DNA from: Streptomyces cyaneogriseus subsp. noncyanogenus
GTDB lineage: Bacteria > Actinomycetota > Actinomycetes > Streptomycetales > Streptomycetaceae
Direction: 5' to 3'
DNA: 64,000 nucleotides
NCBI RefSeq assembly: GCF_000931445.1
Contig: NZ_CP010849.1
Location: 434,001-498,000 of the forward strand
This document shows, piece after piece, positions 1 through 8,609 of the stretch. A program made the position numbers and the translations under genes. Position 1 is the first letter of the stretch. Each line of letters opens with the position of its first letter. Below the pieces are notes generated by a model that had not been told where the DNA came from, searched no databases, and saw only the letters and a list, made by a program, of their open reading frames with translations.

Positions 1-273
1 CACGGCGGTGGCGGCCACATGGAGTCGGAGCCGGTGGCCAGCGGCGGTGTGCGCGGGCTGCGGCTGACCTTCTGCGACGAGGGACCGGGCATCGCGGACG
101 TGGAGCGGGCGCTGAGCGACGGCTACACCTCCGGGGGCGGCCTGGGCATGGGCCTGGGCGGCGCCCGGCGCCTGGTGCACGAGTTCGCCATCGAGACCGG
201 CCCGGGGGCCGGGACCACCGTGCGGGTGACCTCCTGGACGGCCCGTCCGCCGCGCCAGCGCGAGGAGCACTGA
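1..273 (+). CDS. RsbT-like anti-sigma regulatory kinase, C-terminal part (5' end outside window)
   Basis: The reading frame is open from the first base, so only the last 90 residues are present. They show the second half of a GHKL/HATPase fold: a G1-type motif DEGPGI followed by a glycine-rich lid and G2 region (GGGLGMGLGGARRLV). This is the pattern of RsbT, the serine kinase that leaves the RsbR/RsbS stressosome to switch on a downstream phosphatase. The stop overlaps the next start (TGATG), so translation is coupled to the SpoIIE phosphatase behind it, which is the usual order in actinobacterial rsbR-rsbS-rsbT clusters. The STAS partners would lie upstream of the window. RsbT rather than RsbW is inferred from this order. 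Confidence 0.82.
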   Translation, partial: HGGGGHMESEPVASGGVRGLRLTFCDEGPGIADVERALSDGYTSGGGLGMGLGGARRLVHEFAIETGPGAGTTVRVTSWTARPPRQREEH

Positions 274-1331
274 TGCCACGCGTGTGGGAGGTCCCGGTGC
301 ACGACTCGACACGCGTGCGCGACGCCCGGGTCGCCGCCGAGCAGGCGGCGGCCGCCGCCGCGCTGGACGAGCCCCGCACCGCGGCGGCGGCGCTGGTGGC
401 GACGGAACTCGCCACCAATCTGCTCAAGCACGCGGGGGGCGGCCGGGTCCTGATCGACGTCGTGGACCCGCTCGTCCCGGCCGCCGGCCGGAACGCGGCG
501 CGGCCGGTGCAGATAGCGGCGATCGACCACGGCCCGGGCATCGCCGACGTGGCCGCCGCCCTGCGCGACGGGTTCTCCACCGCGCGGTCGCTCGGCGCGG
601 GCCTGGGCACCTGCCGGCGCGTCGCCGACGACTTCGGGGTGCACAGCGTCCTGGGGCGGGGCACGGTGGCGCTGGCCCGGGTCGGTTCCGTCGCGGCACA
701 GGGCCGGGGCGAGCCGGCCGGGGTTCAGGCCGGGGGGATCAACGTGCCCTTCGGCGGTGCGCAGTACTCCGGTGACGCCTGGGCGTGGGTGCGGTCCGGG
801 GACCGGATGACGCTGATGCTGGCCGACGGTCTCGGCCACGGCCCGGAGGCGGCCCGTGCCTCGGCCGCCGCGGTGGAGGCGCTGCACGGCTCGGCCCACC
901 GCACGCCCGCCGAGATGCTGCGGCACCTGGACACGGCGCTCGGCGGCACCCGGGGCGCGGCCGTCGCCCTGGCCCAGGTCGACGTCGGCGCGGGACGGCT
1001 GCGGTTCGCGGGGATCGGCAACGTGGGGGCGCGGCTGTGCGAGGGCGGGAGCTGGCGTGCGCTGGTGTCCCGGCCCGGGATCGTCGGCGTGCACCGGCCG
1101 GCGACCGTGCGCGAGGAGGAGACGGCCTGGGCGGAGGACCGGTTGCTGATCCTGCACAGCGACGGCCTGCCCAGCCGCTGGGTGCCGCCGGCCGGCATCT
1201 GTCCGGGGACGGGATCCGACCCGGCGGTGACGGCCGCCGTGACCATACGCGACGCCAGCAGTCCCGCCCGCCCGGTGCGGGACGACACCGCCGTGGCCGT
1301 GCTGTCCCCGACCCCGCCGGACCGCCCATGA
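273..1331 (+). CDS. ATP-binding SpoIIE-type protein phosphatase (RsbX-like, HATPase + PP2C)
   Basis: A two-domain regulator of 352 residues. Residues 1 to about 140 form a GHKL ATPase-like domain, with an N-box (ELATNLLKHA) near 47 and DHGPGI near 88. Residues from about 160 form a PP2C/SpoIIE phosphatase. Its metal-binding aspartates are visible: SGDAW, ADGLGHG near 185, HSDGLP near 295 and DDTAVAV near the end. It should dephosphorylate stressosome STAS proteins and reset the switch. The start overlaps the stop of the RsbT-like gene, and the end overlaps the next gene by ATGA, so three regulators are translationally coupled. An anti-sigma-like ATPase fused to a phosphatase is a known actinobacterial arrangement. 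The exact STAS substrate is not visible here. Confidence 0.88.
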   Translation: MPRVWEVPVHDSTRVRDARVAAEQAAAAAALDEPRTAAAALVATELATNLLKHAGGGRVLIDVVDPLVPAAGRNAARPVQIAAIDHGPGIADVAAALRDGFSTARSLGAGLGTCRRVADDFGVHSVLGRGTVALARVGSVAAQGRGEPAGVQAGGINVPFGGAQYSGDAWAWVRSGDRMTLMLADGLGHGPEAARASAAAVEALHGSAHRTPAEMLRHLDTALGGTRGAAVALAQVDVGAGRLRFAGIGNVGARLCEGGSWRALVSRPGIVGVHRPATVREEETAWAEDRLLILHSDGLPSRWVPPAGICPGTGSDPAVTAAVTIRDASSPARPVRDDTAVAVLSPTPPDRP

Positions 1332-3064
1332 TGCGTACTTGGCAGATTTCCACCGTCACCGATGCGGCGCGTGCCCGCATCGCCGCCGCACGGCTGGCCG
1401 CCGCGTGCGGCGCGCCGCCTCTGGAGCGCACCCGGCTCGCGGCCGCGCTCAGCGCCCAGTTGCGGCAGTGCCTCACCAAGGGCGGCACCTGGCGGCTGAC
1501 GCTGGAGGAAGAGGCGTCCGGCGGGCAGTGCCTGCTCCACGCGGTGGTCACCCCGTCCCTGGAGACGTGTGCCGCCGGGGCGGCGCCGTGGCGTACCACG
1601 GTGTCGTGTCCCGAGTCGGCGCGTGACGCCGAGAGCGGCGCCGTGGCGGACGAGAATCCGGAGGCGCTGGCGGAGGCGCTGCTCGGTGCCGACGAGGACA
1701 CGGCCCTGGTGCTGGACAAGCTCTCCGAGCAGGAGGAGCTGGTCGCCTTCCACCGGGAGGAGCTGCACCAGACCAACCAGGGCGTCGTGGCGCTGCACGC
1801 CGAGCTGGACGCGGCGGGCCGGGCCCAGCGGGAGGCGTTCGCCGCCGAGCGCAAGGCGCGCCGCGAGGCGGAGAGCGCCCGCCGCAGGCTGACGTTCCTG
1901 GCGGACGCGAGCGCGGTGGTGACGGCGTCGCTGAACCACCACGAGATCGTGCGGCGCCTGGCGGAGGTGCTGGTACCGGAGTACGCCGCCGGTGTCGACG
2001 TATGGCTGTTCGACAACTCCGAGCACGCCGACGCCGGGGCGGCCCGGCACCGGCCCGCCCCGCACCCGGCCGCGGCCGTGGTCGCGGCCCGCACGGGCCG
2101 GCCGCAGTACGCCGCCGACCACCCGGGCGGCCTGCCCGGCGTCGACGACCAGCCGCCCTCGGCGCTCAACCCGGACCGGCCCCTGCTGTGCATCCCGCTG
2201 ATGGCCCGGCGGGCGTCGCTGGGCGTGCTGACGCTCTCCCCGCCCGGGGAGCGCTGGGACCCGGACGACGCGGTGATGCTGATCGAGCTGGCCCGGCGGG
2301 CCGGCACGGCGATCGACAACGCCCGGCGCTTCGAGCACAACCGGGACATCGCCGAGACGCTGCAGCGCGCCCTGCTCACCGACCTGCCCGACACGCCGGG
2401 CCTGAAGCTGGCCGCCCGGTATCTGCCGGCCACGCACGGGCTGAACATCGGCGGTGACTGGTACGACGCCTTCCGCCAGCCCGACGGCAGCGTGATCGCG
2501 GTCATCGGCGACGTGACCGGGCACGGGCTGCACGCGGCGGTCATGATGAGCCAGTTGCGCACCGCGCTGCGCGCCTACGCCGTGGACGGCGGCAGTCCGG
2601 GGCGGCTGCTGACCCGGCTGCACAACTTCCTGCACCACCTCCAGCCCGACCTGTACGCCACCGCGGTCATCGCCCGGTTCCGCCCCGGCGATCCGACCCT
2701 GACGTGGGCGGCCGCCGGCCATCCGCCGCCGGTGCTGCGCACCGCCGACGGCCGGGTGCGCATCCTGGACGCCAAGCCCGGCGCGATGCTCGGCATCCCG
2801 CTCAAGCAGGAGATCGCCGACCACACCGTGCGGCTGAGCCCCGGGGCGACGCTGGCGCTGTACACCGACGGCCTGGTCGAGCGGCGGGCCCGCGGCATAG
2901 ACCCGGGTATCGAGCGTCTGGCGCAGGCGCTCGGCGGGTTCGGCGCCGCGGAGCTGGAGGCGGACCTGGCGGGCGCGGCCGACGGGATCCTCCACCCCCT
3001 GCTGAGCGACTCGGAGCGCGACGACGACGTGTGCCTGCTGCTGTGCCACCTGAGCGGGGTGTGA
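1328..3064 (+). CDS. SpoIIE-family protein phosphatase with coiled coil and GAF domain
   Basis: About 578 residues. The N-terminus (1-80) resembles a degenerate GHKL domain. A charged coiled coil follows near 135-185, starting around LSEQEELVAFHREELHQTNQ. A GAF-like sensor spans about 190-335, and a full SpoIIE/PP2C domain runs from about 360. Catalytic motifs are intact: GGDWYDAF, GDVTGHG, YTDGLVE and a final DDDV. The coiled coil is the typical docking element for an RsbT-like activator, so this is probably the RsbU-equivalent that dephosphorylates an anti-anti-sigma factor. Two adjacent ATGs (1328 and 1331) are possible starts; 1328 gives a 4-base overlap with the previous gene. A hairpin terminator follows, so it ends the operon. 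Confidence 0.9.
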   Translation: MMRTWQISTVTDAARARIAAARLAAACGAPPLERTRLAAALSAQLRQCLTKGGTWRLTLEEEASGGQCLLHAVVTPSLETCAAGAAPWRTTVSCPESARDAESGAVADENPEALAEALLGADEDTALVLDKLSEQEELVAFHREELHQTNQGVVALHAELDAAGRAQREAFAAERKARREAESARRRLTFLADASAVVTASLNHHEIVRRLAEVLVPEYAAGVDVWLFDNSEHADAGAARHRPAPHPAAAVVAARTGRPQYAADHPGGLPGVDDQPPSALNPDRPLLCIPLMARRASLGVLTLSPPGERWDPDDAVMLIELARRAGTAIDNARRFEHNRDIAETLQRALLTDLPDTPGLKLAARYLPATHGLNIGGDWYDAFRQPDGSVIAVIGDVTGHGLHAAVMMSQLRTALRAYAVDGGSPGRLLTRLHNFLHHLQPDLYATAVIARFRPGDPTLTWAAAGHPPPVLRTADGRVRILDAKPGAMLGIPLKQEIADHTVRLSPGATLALYTDGLVERRARGIDPGIERLAQALGGFGAAELEADLAGAADGILHPLLSDSERDDDVCLLLCHLSGV

Positions 3065-3069
3065 ACGGA

Positions 3070-3099
3070 CCGGGCGGGACGGGCCGCCGTCCCGCCCGG
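3070..3099 (+). terminator. Terminator of the phosphatase operon
   Basis: A perfect 13-bp GC stem (3070-3082 with 3087-3099) and a 4-base loop begin six bases after the phosphatase stop. There is no U-tract, as is common in Streptomyces. Confidence 0.7.
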
Positions 3100-3280
3100 C
3101 TCCTCTTCCGGTGCGCGACTCGCCCGCGGCGGGCATGGTGGTGCTGGAGACGTTCGCCTGCCTGCCGCGTCCGGCTCGCGTGACGGCTGTCGGCGCGATG
3201 GGATCGCGGGAGGTGCGAAACAGCGATCCAGGGGCAGGCGAATGGCGTTCGAGGCAGACCGCCTGGAGCCGCAGAAAGGG

Positions 3281-4657
3281 ATGAACACCGTGACACGACC
3301 CAGGATCCTGGTGGTTGGCGCAGGTTTCGCCGGTGTGGAGTGCGTCCGCCGCCTGGAGAGGAAGCTCGCCCCCCACGAGGCCGATGTGACGCTGGTGACG
3401 CCGTTCGCCTACCAGCTCTATCTGCCGCTGCTGCCCCAGGTCGCCTCCGGGGTGCTCACACCCCAGTCGATCGCCCTGTCCCTGCGCCGCAGCCAGAAGT
3501 ACCGCACCCGGATCATCCCGGGCGGTGCCATCGGCGTGGACCTGAAGGCCAAGGTCTGCGTCATCCGCACCATCACCGACCAGATCGTCGACGAGCCGTA
3601 CGACTACATCGTGCTGGCTCCCGGCAGCGTCACCCGGACCTTCGACATCCCCGGCCTCACCGACAACGCGTTCGGCATGAAGACCCTCGCGGAGGCCGCG
3701 TACATCCGCGACCACGTCATCTCCCAGCTCGATCTGGCCGACGCCAGCCAGGACCCGGCCGAGCGGGCGTCCCGGCTCCAGTTCGTGGTGGTGGGCGGCG
3801 GTTACGCCGGTACGGAGACCGCGGCGTGCCTGCAGCGTCTGACGCACGCCGCCGTCAAGCGGTACCCGCGGCTGGACCCGGGCCTGATCAAGTGGCATCT
3901 GATCGACATCGCGCCCAAGCTCATGCCGGAGCTGGGCGAGAAGCTCGGGCGCAGCGCCCAGGAGATCCTGCGCCGGCGCGGCATCGAGGTCTCGCTGGGC
4001 GTCTCCATCGAGAAGGCGGGCCCGACGGAGGTCACCTTCACCGACGGCCGGGTGGTGCCCACGCGCACGCTGATCTGGACCGCCGGTGTGGTCGCCAGCC
4101 CGCTGATCGCCACGCTCGGCGCGGAGACGGTCAAGGGACGGCTGGCGGTCACCGCGGAGATGTGCCTGCCCAACCACGACGGGGTGTTCGCGCTCGGCGA
4201 CTCCGCCGCCGTGCCGGACCTCGCCAAGGGCCAGGACGGTGCGGTGTGCCCGCCGACCGCGCAGCACGCGATGCGGCAGGGCCGGCACGTCGCCGAGAAC
4301 ATCGTCGCCACCTTGCGCAACCAGCCGATGCGGCCGTACGTGCACAAGGACCTCGGCCTCGTCGTCGACCTGGGCGGCAAGGACGCGGTCTCCAAGCCGC
4401 TCGGTGTGGAGCTGCGGGGCGTGCCCGCCCAGGCCGTCGCGCGCGGATACCACTGGTCGGCGCTGCGCACCAATGTCGCCAAGGCCCGCGTGATGACGAA
4501 CTGGCTGCTCAACGCGGTGGCCGGGGACGATTTCGTGCGTACCGGCTTCCAGGCCCGCAAGCCCGCCAAGCTGAAGGACTTCGAGTACACGGACGCCTAT
4601 ATGACGCCGGAACAGGTGCGGGCGCATGTGGAGGGCACGGGCCGGATCGAGTCGTGA
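3281..4657 (+). CDS. Type II NADH dehydrogenase-like FAD/NAD(P) oxidoreductase
   Basis: A single-subunit, probably membrane-associated flavoprotein of about 458 residues that would pass electrons from NADH to quinone without pumping protons. Two Rossmann motifs are visible: GAGFAG near residue 14 (FAD) and GGGYAGTETA near 172 (NADH). A GDSAAVP motif near 306 closes the FAD site, and an aromatic-rich FAYQLYLPLLPQ segment is typical of Ndh-2. The start is uncertain. ATG 3281 is used here, but GTG 3290 has the best-spaced ribosome site (AAAGGG, 9 bases), and ATG 3242 is also in frame. A terminator separates it from the regulatory operon upstream. Being next to a stress operon suggests, but does not show, stress-linked respiration. 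Confidence 0.88.
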   Translation: MNTVTRPRILVVGAGFAGVECVRRLERKLAPHEADVTLVTPFAYQLYLPLLPQVASGVLTPQSIALSLRRSQKYRTRIIPGGAIGVDLKAKVCVIRTITDQIVDEPYDYIVLAPGSVTRTFDIPGLTDNAFGMKTLAEAAYIRDHVISQLDLADASQDPAERASRLQFVVVGGGYAGTETAACLQRLTHAAVKRYPRLDPGLIKWHLIDIAPKLMPELGEKLGRSAQEILRRRGIEVSLGVSIEKAGPTEVTFTDGRVVPTRTLIWTAGVVASPLIATLGAETVKGRLAVTAEMCLPNHDGVFALGDSAAVPDLAKGQDGAVCPPTAQHAMRQGRHVAENIVATLRNQPMRPYVHKDLGLVVDLGGKDAVSKPLGVELRGVPAQAVARGYHWSALRTNVAKARVMTNWLLNAVAGDDFVRTGFQARKPAKLKDFEYTDAYMTPEQVRAHVEGTGRIES

Positions 4658-4757
4658 CCCGGCCGCGGGCCGCCGCCGACGGCATGCGATGCTGGAAAGG
4701 CGGATCTTGAAACGGCCCGCGTGTGAGACGCGTTGAAACGGGAGAGAGTACGGCGGC

Positions 4758-7001
4758 GTGAGGGCAGCGGGACGCTCGGGTCGGACACGTCTGCGGGATC
4801 GCGTCGCCGCGTCCGATCCGGGGCTGCTGCGGCTGACGGCCGGTCTGCGGACGGTGGGCGCCATCGCTCTGGCGCTGGCGGTGCTCGCCCTGCTGGGGTC
4901 CGACGTCACCCATCTGGTGGCGGGGGCCATGGCCGCGATGGTGGCGACCTTCGCCATCCGTGAGAAGCAGCCCGCCGCGCAGGCCGTCACGCTCGCGCTC
5001 GGCCTGCCGGTGGCGCTCGCCTCGGTGGCCCTGGGCGCGGTGCTCAACGCGCGGGTCGTCGTCGGTGACGTCTTCTTCGTCGTCCTGATCTTCTGCGCCG
5101 TCTACGCCCGCCGGTTCGGCGACCGCGGTACCGCGCTTGGCCTGATCAGCTTCCAGATCTACTTCCTCTCCCTGTTCGTCGGTGCCACCGTCTCGGCGCT
5201 GCCGGAGGTGTGGGGCGCCATCGCCGTGGCGTTCGGGTGCAGTGCCGTGGTGCGGTTCGCCGTCGTCCCCGCGACCCCCGCGGGTGTCCTGCAACGGCTG
5301 CGGCAGGCGTTCCGTGCCCGGCTGGCCCAGTTGCTCTCGGCCCAGCTCGAACTGCTGGACGCCGGGCCGGACGAGATCGACAAGGTCCTGGAGGACCTGC
5401 GCGCCGGCACCGCGCGGCTGCACGAGACGGCCCTGATGATCCAGTCCCGGCTGGAGGAGGGGACGCCCGACGAGTCGGTGGCGCGTCTGGTGCAGCGCCG
5501 GATCGCGGACGCCGAGATCGCGGCGGAGCGGCTCGGACTGCTGCTGCTGACCGCGCGCAGCGCCGAGCGGGCGGACACCCTGACCCTGCATCTGCCGGGC
5601 GCTCCGGCCCCTTCGATGCGCCGCGCCTCGGCGCCGGACGAGGCCACGGCGACACTGCGCCGCGATCTGGAGGCCCTGCGGGCGCTGGTCCTGCGGCCCG
5701 CCTCCGAGCACACGGGGACGGCGCTGGCCCATGTGCGCAACCGGCTTCTCGGCTACCGCGACGAGGAGAACCTGCCGCCCGCCGCCCCCGTCGTCCAGGA
5801 CGTCTTCCGCGGCATCGGCGAGACCGCCCGTGCGGTCCTGGGCCTGCGGACCGCCCTGGACGGGCCGCAGGACGAGTCCGACGACAGCCCGGCGACGGCC
5901 CGCTCCCGCGAGGAGCTGGACGCCGAGGACGCCGCCATCGACGCCGGCGAGGAGGAGACGCCCGAGGAGCCCACCGGCCTGCGGCGGCCCACCACGCGGG
6001 CGGCGGTGCAGGTCGCGGTCGGCTCCTCGCTGGCCATCGCGGGCGGCGAGCTGCTGTCCACGCAGCGCTGGTACTGGGCGGTACTGACCTGCTGGATCGT
6101 CTTCCTGAACACCGCCTCCACCGGCGAGATCCTGGTGAAGGGCTACCGCCGGCTGCTCGGGACCGTGTTCGGGGTGGTGGCCGGCATCGTGCTGGCCGGC
6201 CTGGTCGGCCAGCACACCTGGACGGCGTTCGGGCTGGTGCTGGTCTTCATCTTCGCGATGTTCTACACGGCGCCGCTGTCGTACACCCTGATGTCGTTCT
6301 TCGTCACGGCGATGCTGGGGCTGCTCTACACGCTGCTGCACACCTACAGCGCCTCGGTGCTGCTGCTGCGTCTGGAGGAGACGGCGCTGGGCGCGGCCTG
6401 CGGGGTGGTCGCGGCGGCGCTGGTGCTGCCCATCCACACCGACCGCCGGACGAACGAGCTGCTGGGCACGGTCCTGGAGCGGCTCACCGAGGTCACCGAG
6501 GAAGCCGTCGACCAGCTCAGCGGTGGTCCCGCGGCCGACCTGCTGGACCGGGCCCGGGACCTGGACCAGGCGCTCGGCGACCTGCGCGCCGCGACCCAGC
6601 CGCTCACCCATCCGGTGACGCCGCTGCGGGCCCGCCGGGACACCGCCCGCTATGTGGTGGCGCTGCTGGAGACCTGCGCCTATCACGCGCGTTCGCTGGC
6701 CGCGACCGCGGAGCTGCTGCCGACCCATCCCTCGATCGCGGCCGATCCCCGGCTGCGCGGGGCCGTGCGGCGGACCGTGCGCAACATCGACGCGATCGCC
6801 GCGCACCTGGCGGACGAGCACGCCGACGCGGCGGTCGAGACGGGGCCGAGCATCGCCTCGCTGCTGGAGCCGGGCACCGACGGGACACCGCGCTACGGTC
6901 GCATCACCGGCCGGGTGCTGCGGCACCTGGAGCGCTTGGACGAGGCGGTGATGGGTCTGGCCCGGCCGCTGGGCGTGCCGGTGGCGGCGCCCCGGCGGTA
7001 G
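4758..7001 (+). CDS. FUSC-family (aromatic acid exporter-like) integral membrane protein
   Basis: 747 residues from a GTG start with GGGAGAG upstream. There are two blocks of transmembrane helices, about residues 35-160 and 415-560, each followed by a long cytoplasmic helical region rich in Glu and Arg. This duplicated layout is that of the FUSC/YccS/AaeB group, proposed exporters of aromatic acids or membrane-stress proteins. The second block contains the family-like stretch around RWYWAVLTCWIVFLNTAS. Nothing in the sequence indicates a substrate. It is followed at once by a bidirectional terminator and a convergent gene. Direct repeats TTGAAACGG at 4707 and 4733 lie in its leader. Confidence 0.82.
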   Translation: MRAAGRSGRTRLRDRVAASDPGLLRLTAGLRTVGAIALALAVLALLGSDVTHLVAGAMAAMVATFAIREKQPAAQAVTLALGLPVALASVALGAVLNARVVVGDVFFVVLIFCAVYARRFGDRGTALGLISFQIYFLSLFVGATVSALPEVWGAIAVAFGCSAVVRFAVVPATPAGVLQRLRQAFRARLAQLLSAQLELLDAGPDEIDKVLEDLRAGTARLHETALMIQSRLEEGTPDESVARLVQRRIADAEIAAERLGLLLLTARSAERADTLTLHLPGAPAPSMRRASAPDEATATLRRDLEALRALVLRPASEHTGTALAHVRNRLLGYRDEENLPPAAPVVQDVFRGIGETARAVLGLRTALDGPQDESDDSPATARSREELDAEDAAIDAGEEETPEEPTGLRRPTTRAAVQVAVGSSLAIAGGELLSTQRWYWAVLTCWIVFLNTASTGEILVKGYRRLLGTVFGVVAGIVLAGLVGQHTWTAFGLVLVFIFAMFYTAPLSYTLMSFFVTAMLGLLYTLLHTYSASVLLLRLEETALGAACGVVAAALVLPIHTDRRTNELLGTVLERLTEVTEEAVDQLSGGPAADLLDRARDLDQALGDLRAATQPLTHPVTPLRARRDTARYVVALLETCAYHARSLAATAELLPTHPSIAADPRLRGAVRRTVRNIDAIAAHLADEHADAAVETGPSIASLLEPGTDGTPRYGRITGRVLRHLERLDEAVMGLARPLGVPVAAPRR

Positions 7002-7003
7002 GA

Positions 7004-7025
7004 CCCGGGCGGCCTGCCGCCCGGG
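7004..7025. terminator. Bidirectional terminator between convergent genes
   Basis: A 9-bp perfect stem (7004-7012 with 7017-7025) and 4-base loop, placed between the stop codons of the FUSC gene (+) and the hypothetical gene (-). Confidence 0.6.
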
Positions 7026-7030
7026 GGGTC

Positions 7031-7462
7031 TCAGAAGTCGGTGGGCAGGCCGCTGGCCTCCGCTATGCCGCGCAGCTCCTCGTTCTGGCGGTGGCGGTCG
7101 CGGAGGAAGTCGGCGATCTCGCCGAGGCGGGCGGGGTCGGAGGCGGTGGCCGCGTCGGTGACGACCCGGATCGGCCCGGTCTCCTCGGTGGTGATCTCGA
7201 CCACCTCGTTGTCGAGGCGGCCGGTGACGGCGGTGGCGATGACCAGGGCGGCTTCCTCGCGGATCTCCTGGGGCAGCTGGTCGGCCTCGCTCCCGTCCAG
7301 GGAGAAGTCGATCGTGGGGAGCTGCTGCTCGTCGATGGCCCGCAGGACCGGCTCCACGACGCTGAGCAGCAGCCGGTAGTCCTCGGTGTCCATCCGGATG
7401 CGCAGAAGGTCGAGGTAGACGTCCACGGGACGGCCGTCCGGCGGAATCTCGTGTTCGTTCAT
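7031..7462 (-). CDS. Hypothetical acidic protein, 143 residues
   Basis: I do not recognise a family. The product is soluble and acidic, with no transmembrane segment or signal peptide. Two short similar helices (DVYLDLLRIRMDTEDYRLLLSVVEPVL and the C-terminal RLGEIADFLRDRHRQNEEL region) suggest an all-helical fold. It lies 28 bases downstream of the DUF1206 gene on the same strand, so the two are probably cotranscribed. Codon use is the same as neighbouring genes, which supports a real gene. Confidence 0.65.
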   Translation of the reverse strand: MNEHEIPPDGRPVDVYLDLLRIRMDTEDYRLLLSVVEPVLRAIDEQQLPTIDFSLDGSEADQLPQEIREEAALVIATAVTGRLDNEVVEITTEETGPIRVVTDAATASDPARLGEIADFLRDRHRQNEELRGIAEASGLPTDF

Positions 7463-7490
7463 CCGTACCGGGTTCCCCGCGGCCCGCGGG

Positions 7491-8345
7491 TCAGACGCGA
7501 CGCCAGCGGGCGAGCGCGAAGGAGAACACCCCGAACAGGACCAGGCCCAGCGCGACGCACACCAGCAGCCAGGGGCCGAGGGGGGTGCCGGCGAAGGAGC
7601 GCAGGGTGTCGTCCAGGCCCTTGGCCTCGTCGGGCCGGTAGTCGATCGCGGCGCGCACGGCGAAGACGCCCGCCGCGGCGAACACCAGCCCGCGCGCCAC
7701 CCCGCCGCCGACGCCCGTGACGTCCACCAGCCTCCGGGCCCAGGGGCTCAGCTCGCCCGGCTTCAGCTTGCGGTGGAAACTGCGGCGCAGCGCCTGCACG
7801 CCGATCACCACGCCCGCGATGACGATCACCGCCCCGGCCGCGCCCACGGCCCACTGTCCGGCGGGCACCTCCAGCACCCTGGCGGTGACATCGCGGGACT
7901 GCCGGTCGCTGGACCCGCCGCCCGCGCCGCCGCCCGTCCCGCCGCCGGGGTTCGCGGCGAACGCCAGGACGGAGTAGGCGACGAAGGTGTAGAAGACGCA
8001 CCGGGCCGCGGACGCCAGCCGCTTCTTCGCCTTGCGGCCGTCGGGTCCCACGGCGCCGAAGAGCGCCTCGGACAGCCGCCACAGCGCCATGCCCACCAGG
8101 CCGATGCCCAGCGCCCACAGCAGTACGGCGCCGAAGGGCCGGTCGGCCAGCTCGGCCAGGGCCCCGCCGCGGTCGGCCTGCCGCCTCCCCTCGCCGAAGG
8201 CGATCTGCAGGGCCAGCATGCCGACCAGCAGGTAGATCACTCCGCGGGCCGCGAGTCCCGCCCGCGCGGCCCCCTCCGCGACCGAGCCGTTCGCCGCCTG
8301 CCGGGCTCTGCTGCGGCCGGTCCGTACCGGCGTCCACGTGTTCAT
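7491..8345 (-). CDS. DUF1206 integral membrane protein
   Basis: 285 residues with six hydrophobic helices arranged as three related two-helix units. Each unit contains an ARxGLxARGVIYLLVGxLALQ-like motif, best seen near residues 25-50. This is the signature of DUF1206, an actinobacterial membrane family of unknown function often found in stress regions. The ATG at 8345 is chosen because GGAGGGGAGGAG lies just upstream on the minus strand; the longer frame above it has no ribosome site. A low-complexity Gly-rich linker (near 140) joins units 2 and 3. It is probably in one transcript with the 143-residue gene downstream. Confidence 0.85.
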   Translation of the reverse strand: MNTWTPVRTGRSRARQAANGSVAEGAARAGLAARGVIYLLVGMLALQIAFGEGRRQADRGGALAELADRPFGAVLLWALGIGLVGMALWRLSEALFGAVGPDGRKAKKRLASAARCVFYTFVAYSVLAFAANPGGGTGGGAGGGSSDRQSRDVTARVLEVPAGQWAVGAAGAVIVIAGVVIGVQALRRSFHRKLKPGELSPWARRLVDVTGVGGGVARGLVFAAAGVFAVRAAIDYRPDEAKGLDDTLRSFAGTPLGPWLLVCVALGLVLFGVFSFALARWRRV

Positions 8346-8547
8346 CTCGCTCCTCCCCTCCCGGGCACGGAATCCGGATGCCCCCGCTCGTACCGCACAC
8401 ACCCGGAGTCTCCCGGTCCGGATGCCGCGCGGGTCCCGCGTCCGGGCGCCGCCGGTCACGCGGGCCGGCCGGGTCCGGCACGGCGCGCCGACAGCGCGGA
8501 CGCGGCGGCTCGCCCCCGCCCCCCCTCCCCCGTCACGGCACAGGCGC

Positions 8548-8597
8548 GGCCCGTCCCGAGCGGCCCGCCGCGGGGGCGGGTCGCTCCGGGACGGGCC
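8548..8597 (-). terminator. Long terminator hairpin behind the SigB-like sigma gene
   Basis: GGCCCGTCCCG...CGGGACGGGCC arms extend to about 22 paired positions with one bulge and one mismatch, around a GCGG loop. It begins 12 bases after the sigma-factor stop (reading minus). Confidence 0.65.
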
Positions 8598-8609
8598 GGG
8601 TGTCCTACT

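Noticed and set aside
725..5047. A 1440-codon open frame on the minus strand
   Set aside because: It is antisense to three good genes, Arg/Pro/Ala-rich without any motif, and arises from the high-GC third positions.
4509..6926. 805-codon minus frame antisense to the FUSC gene
   Set aside because: Gln/Arg/Gly low-complexity composition, no family motif, and a well-supported gene lies opposite.
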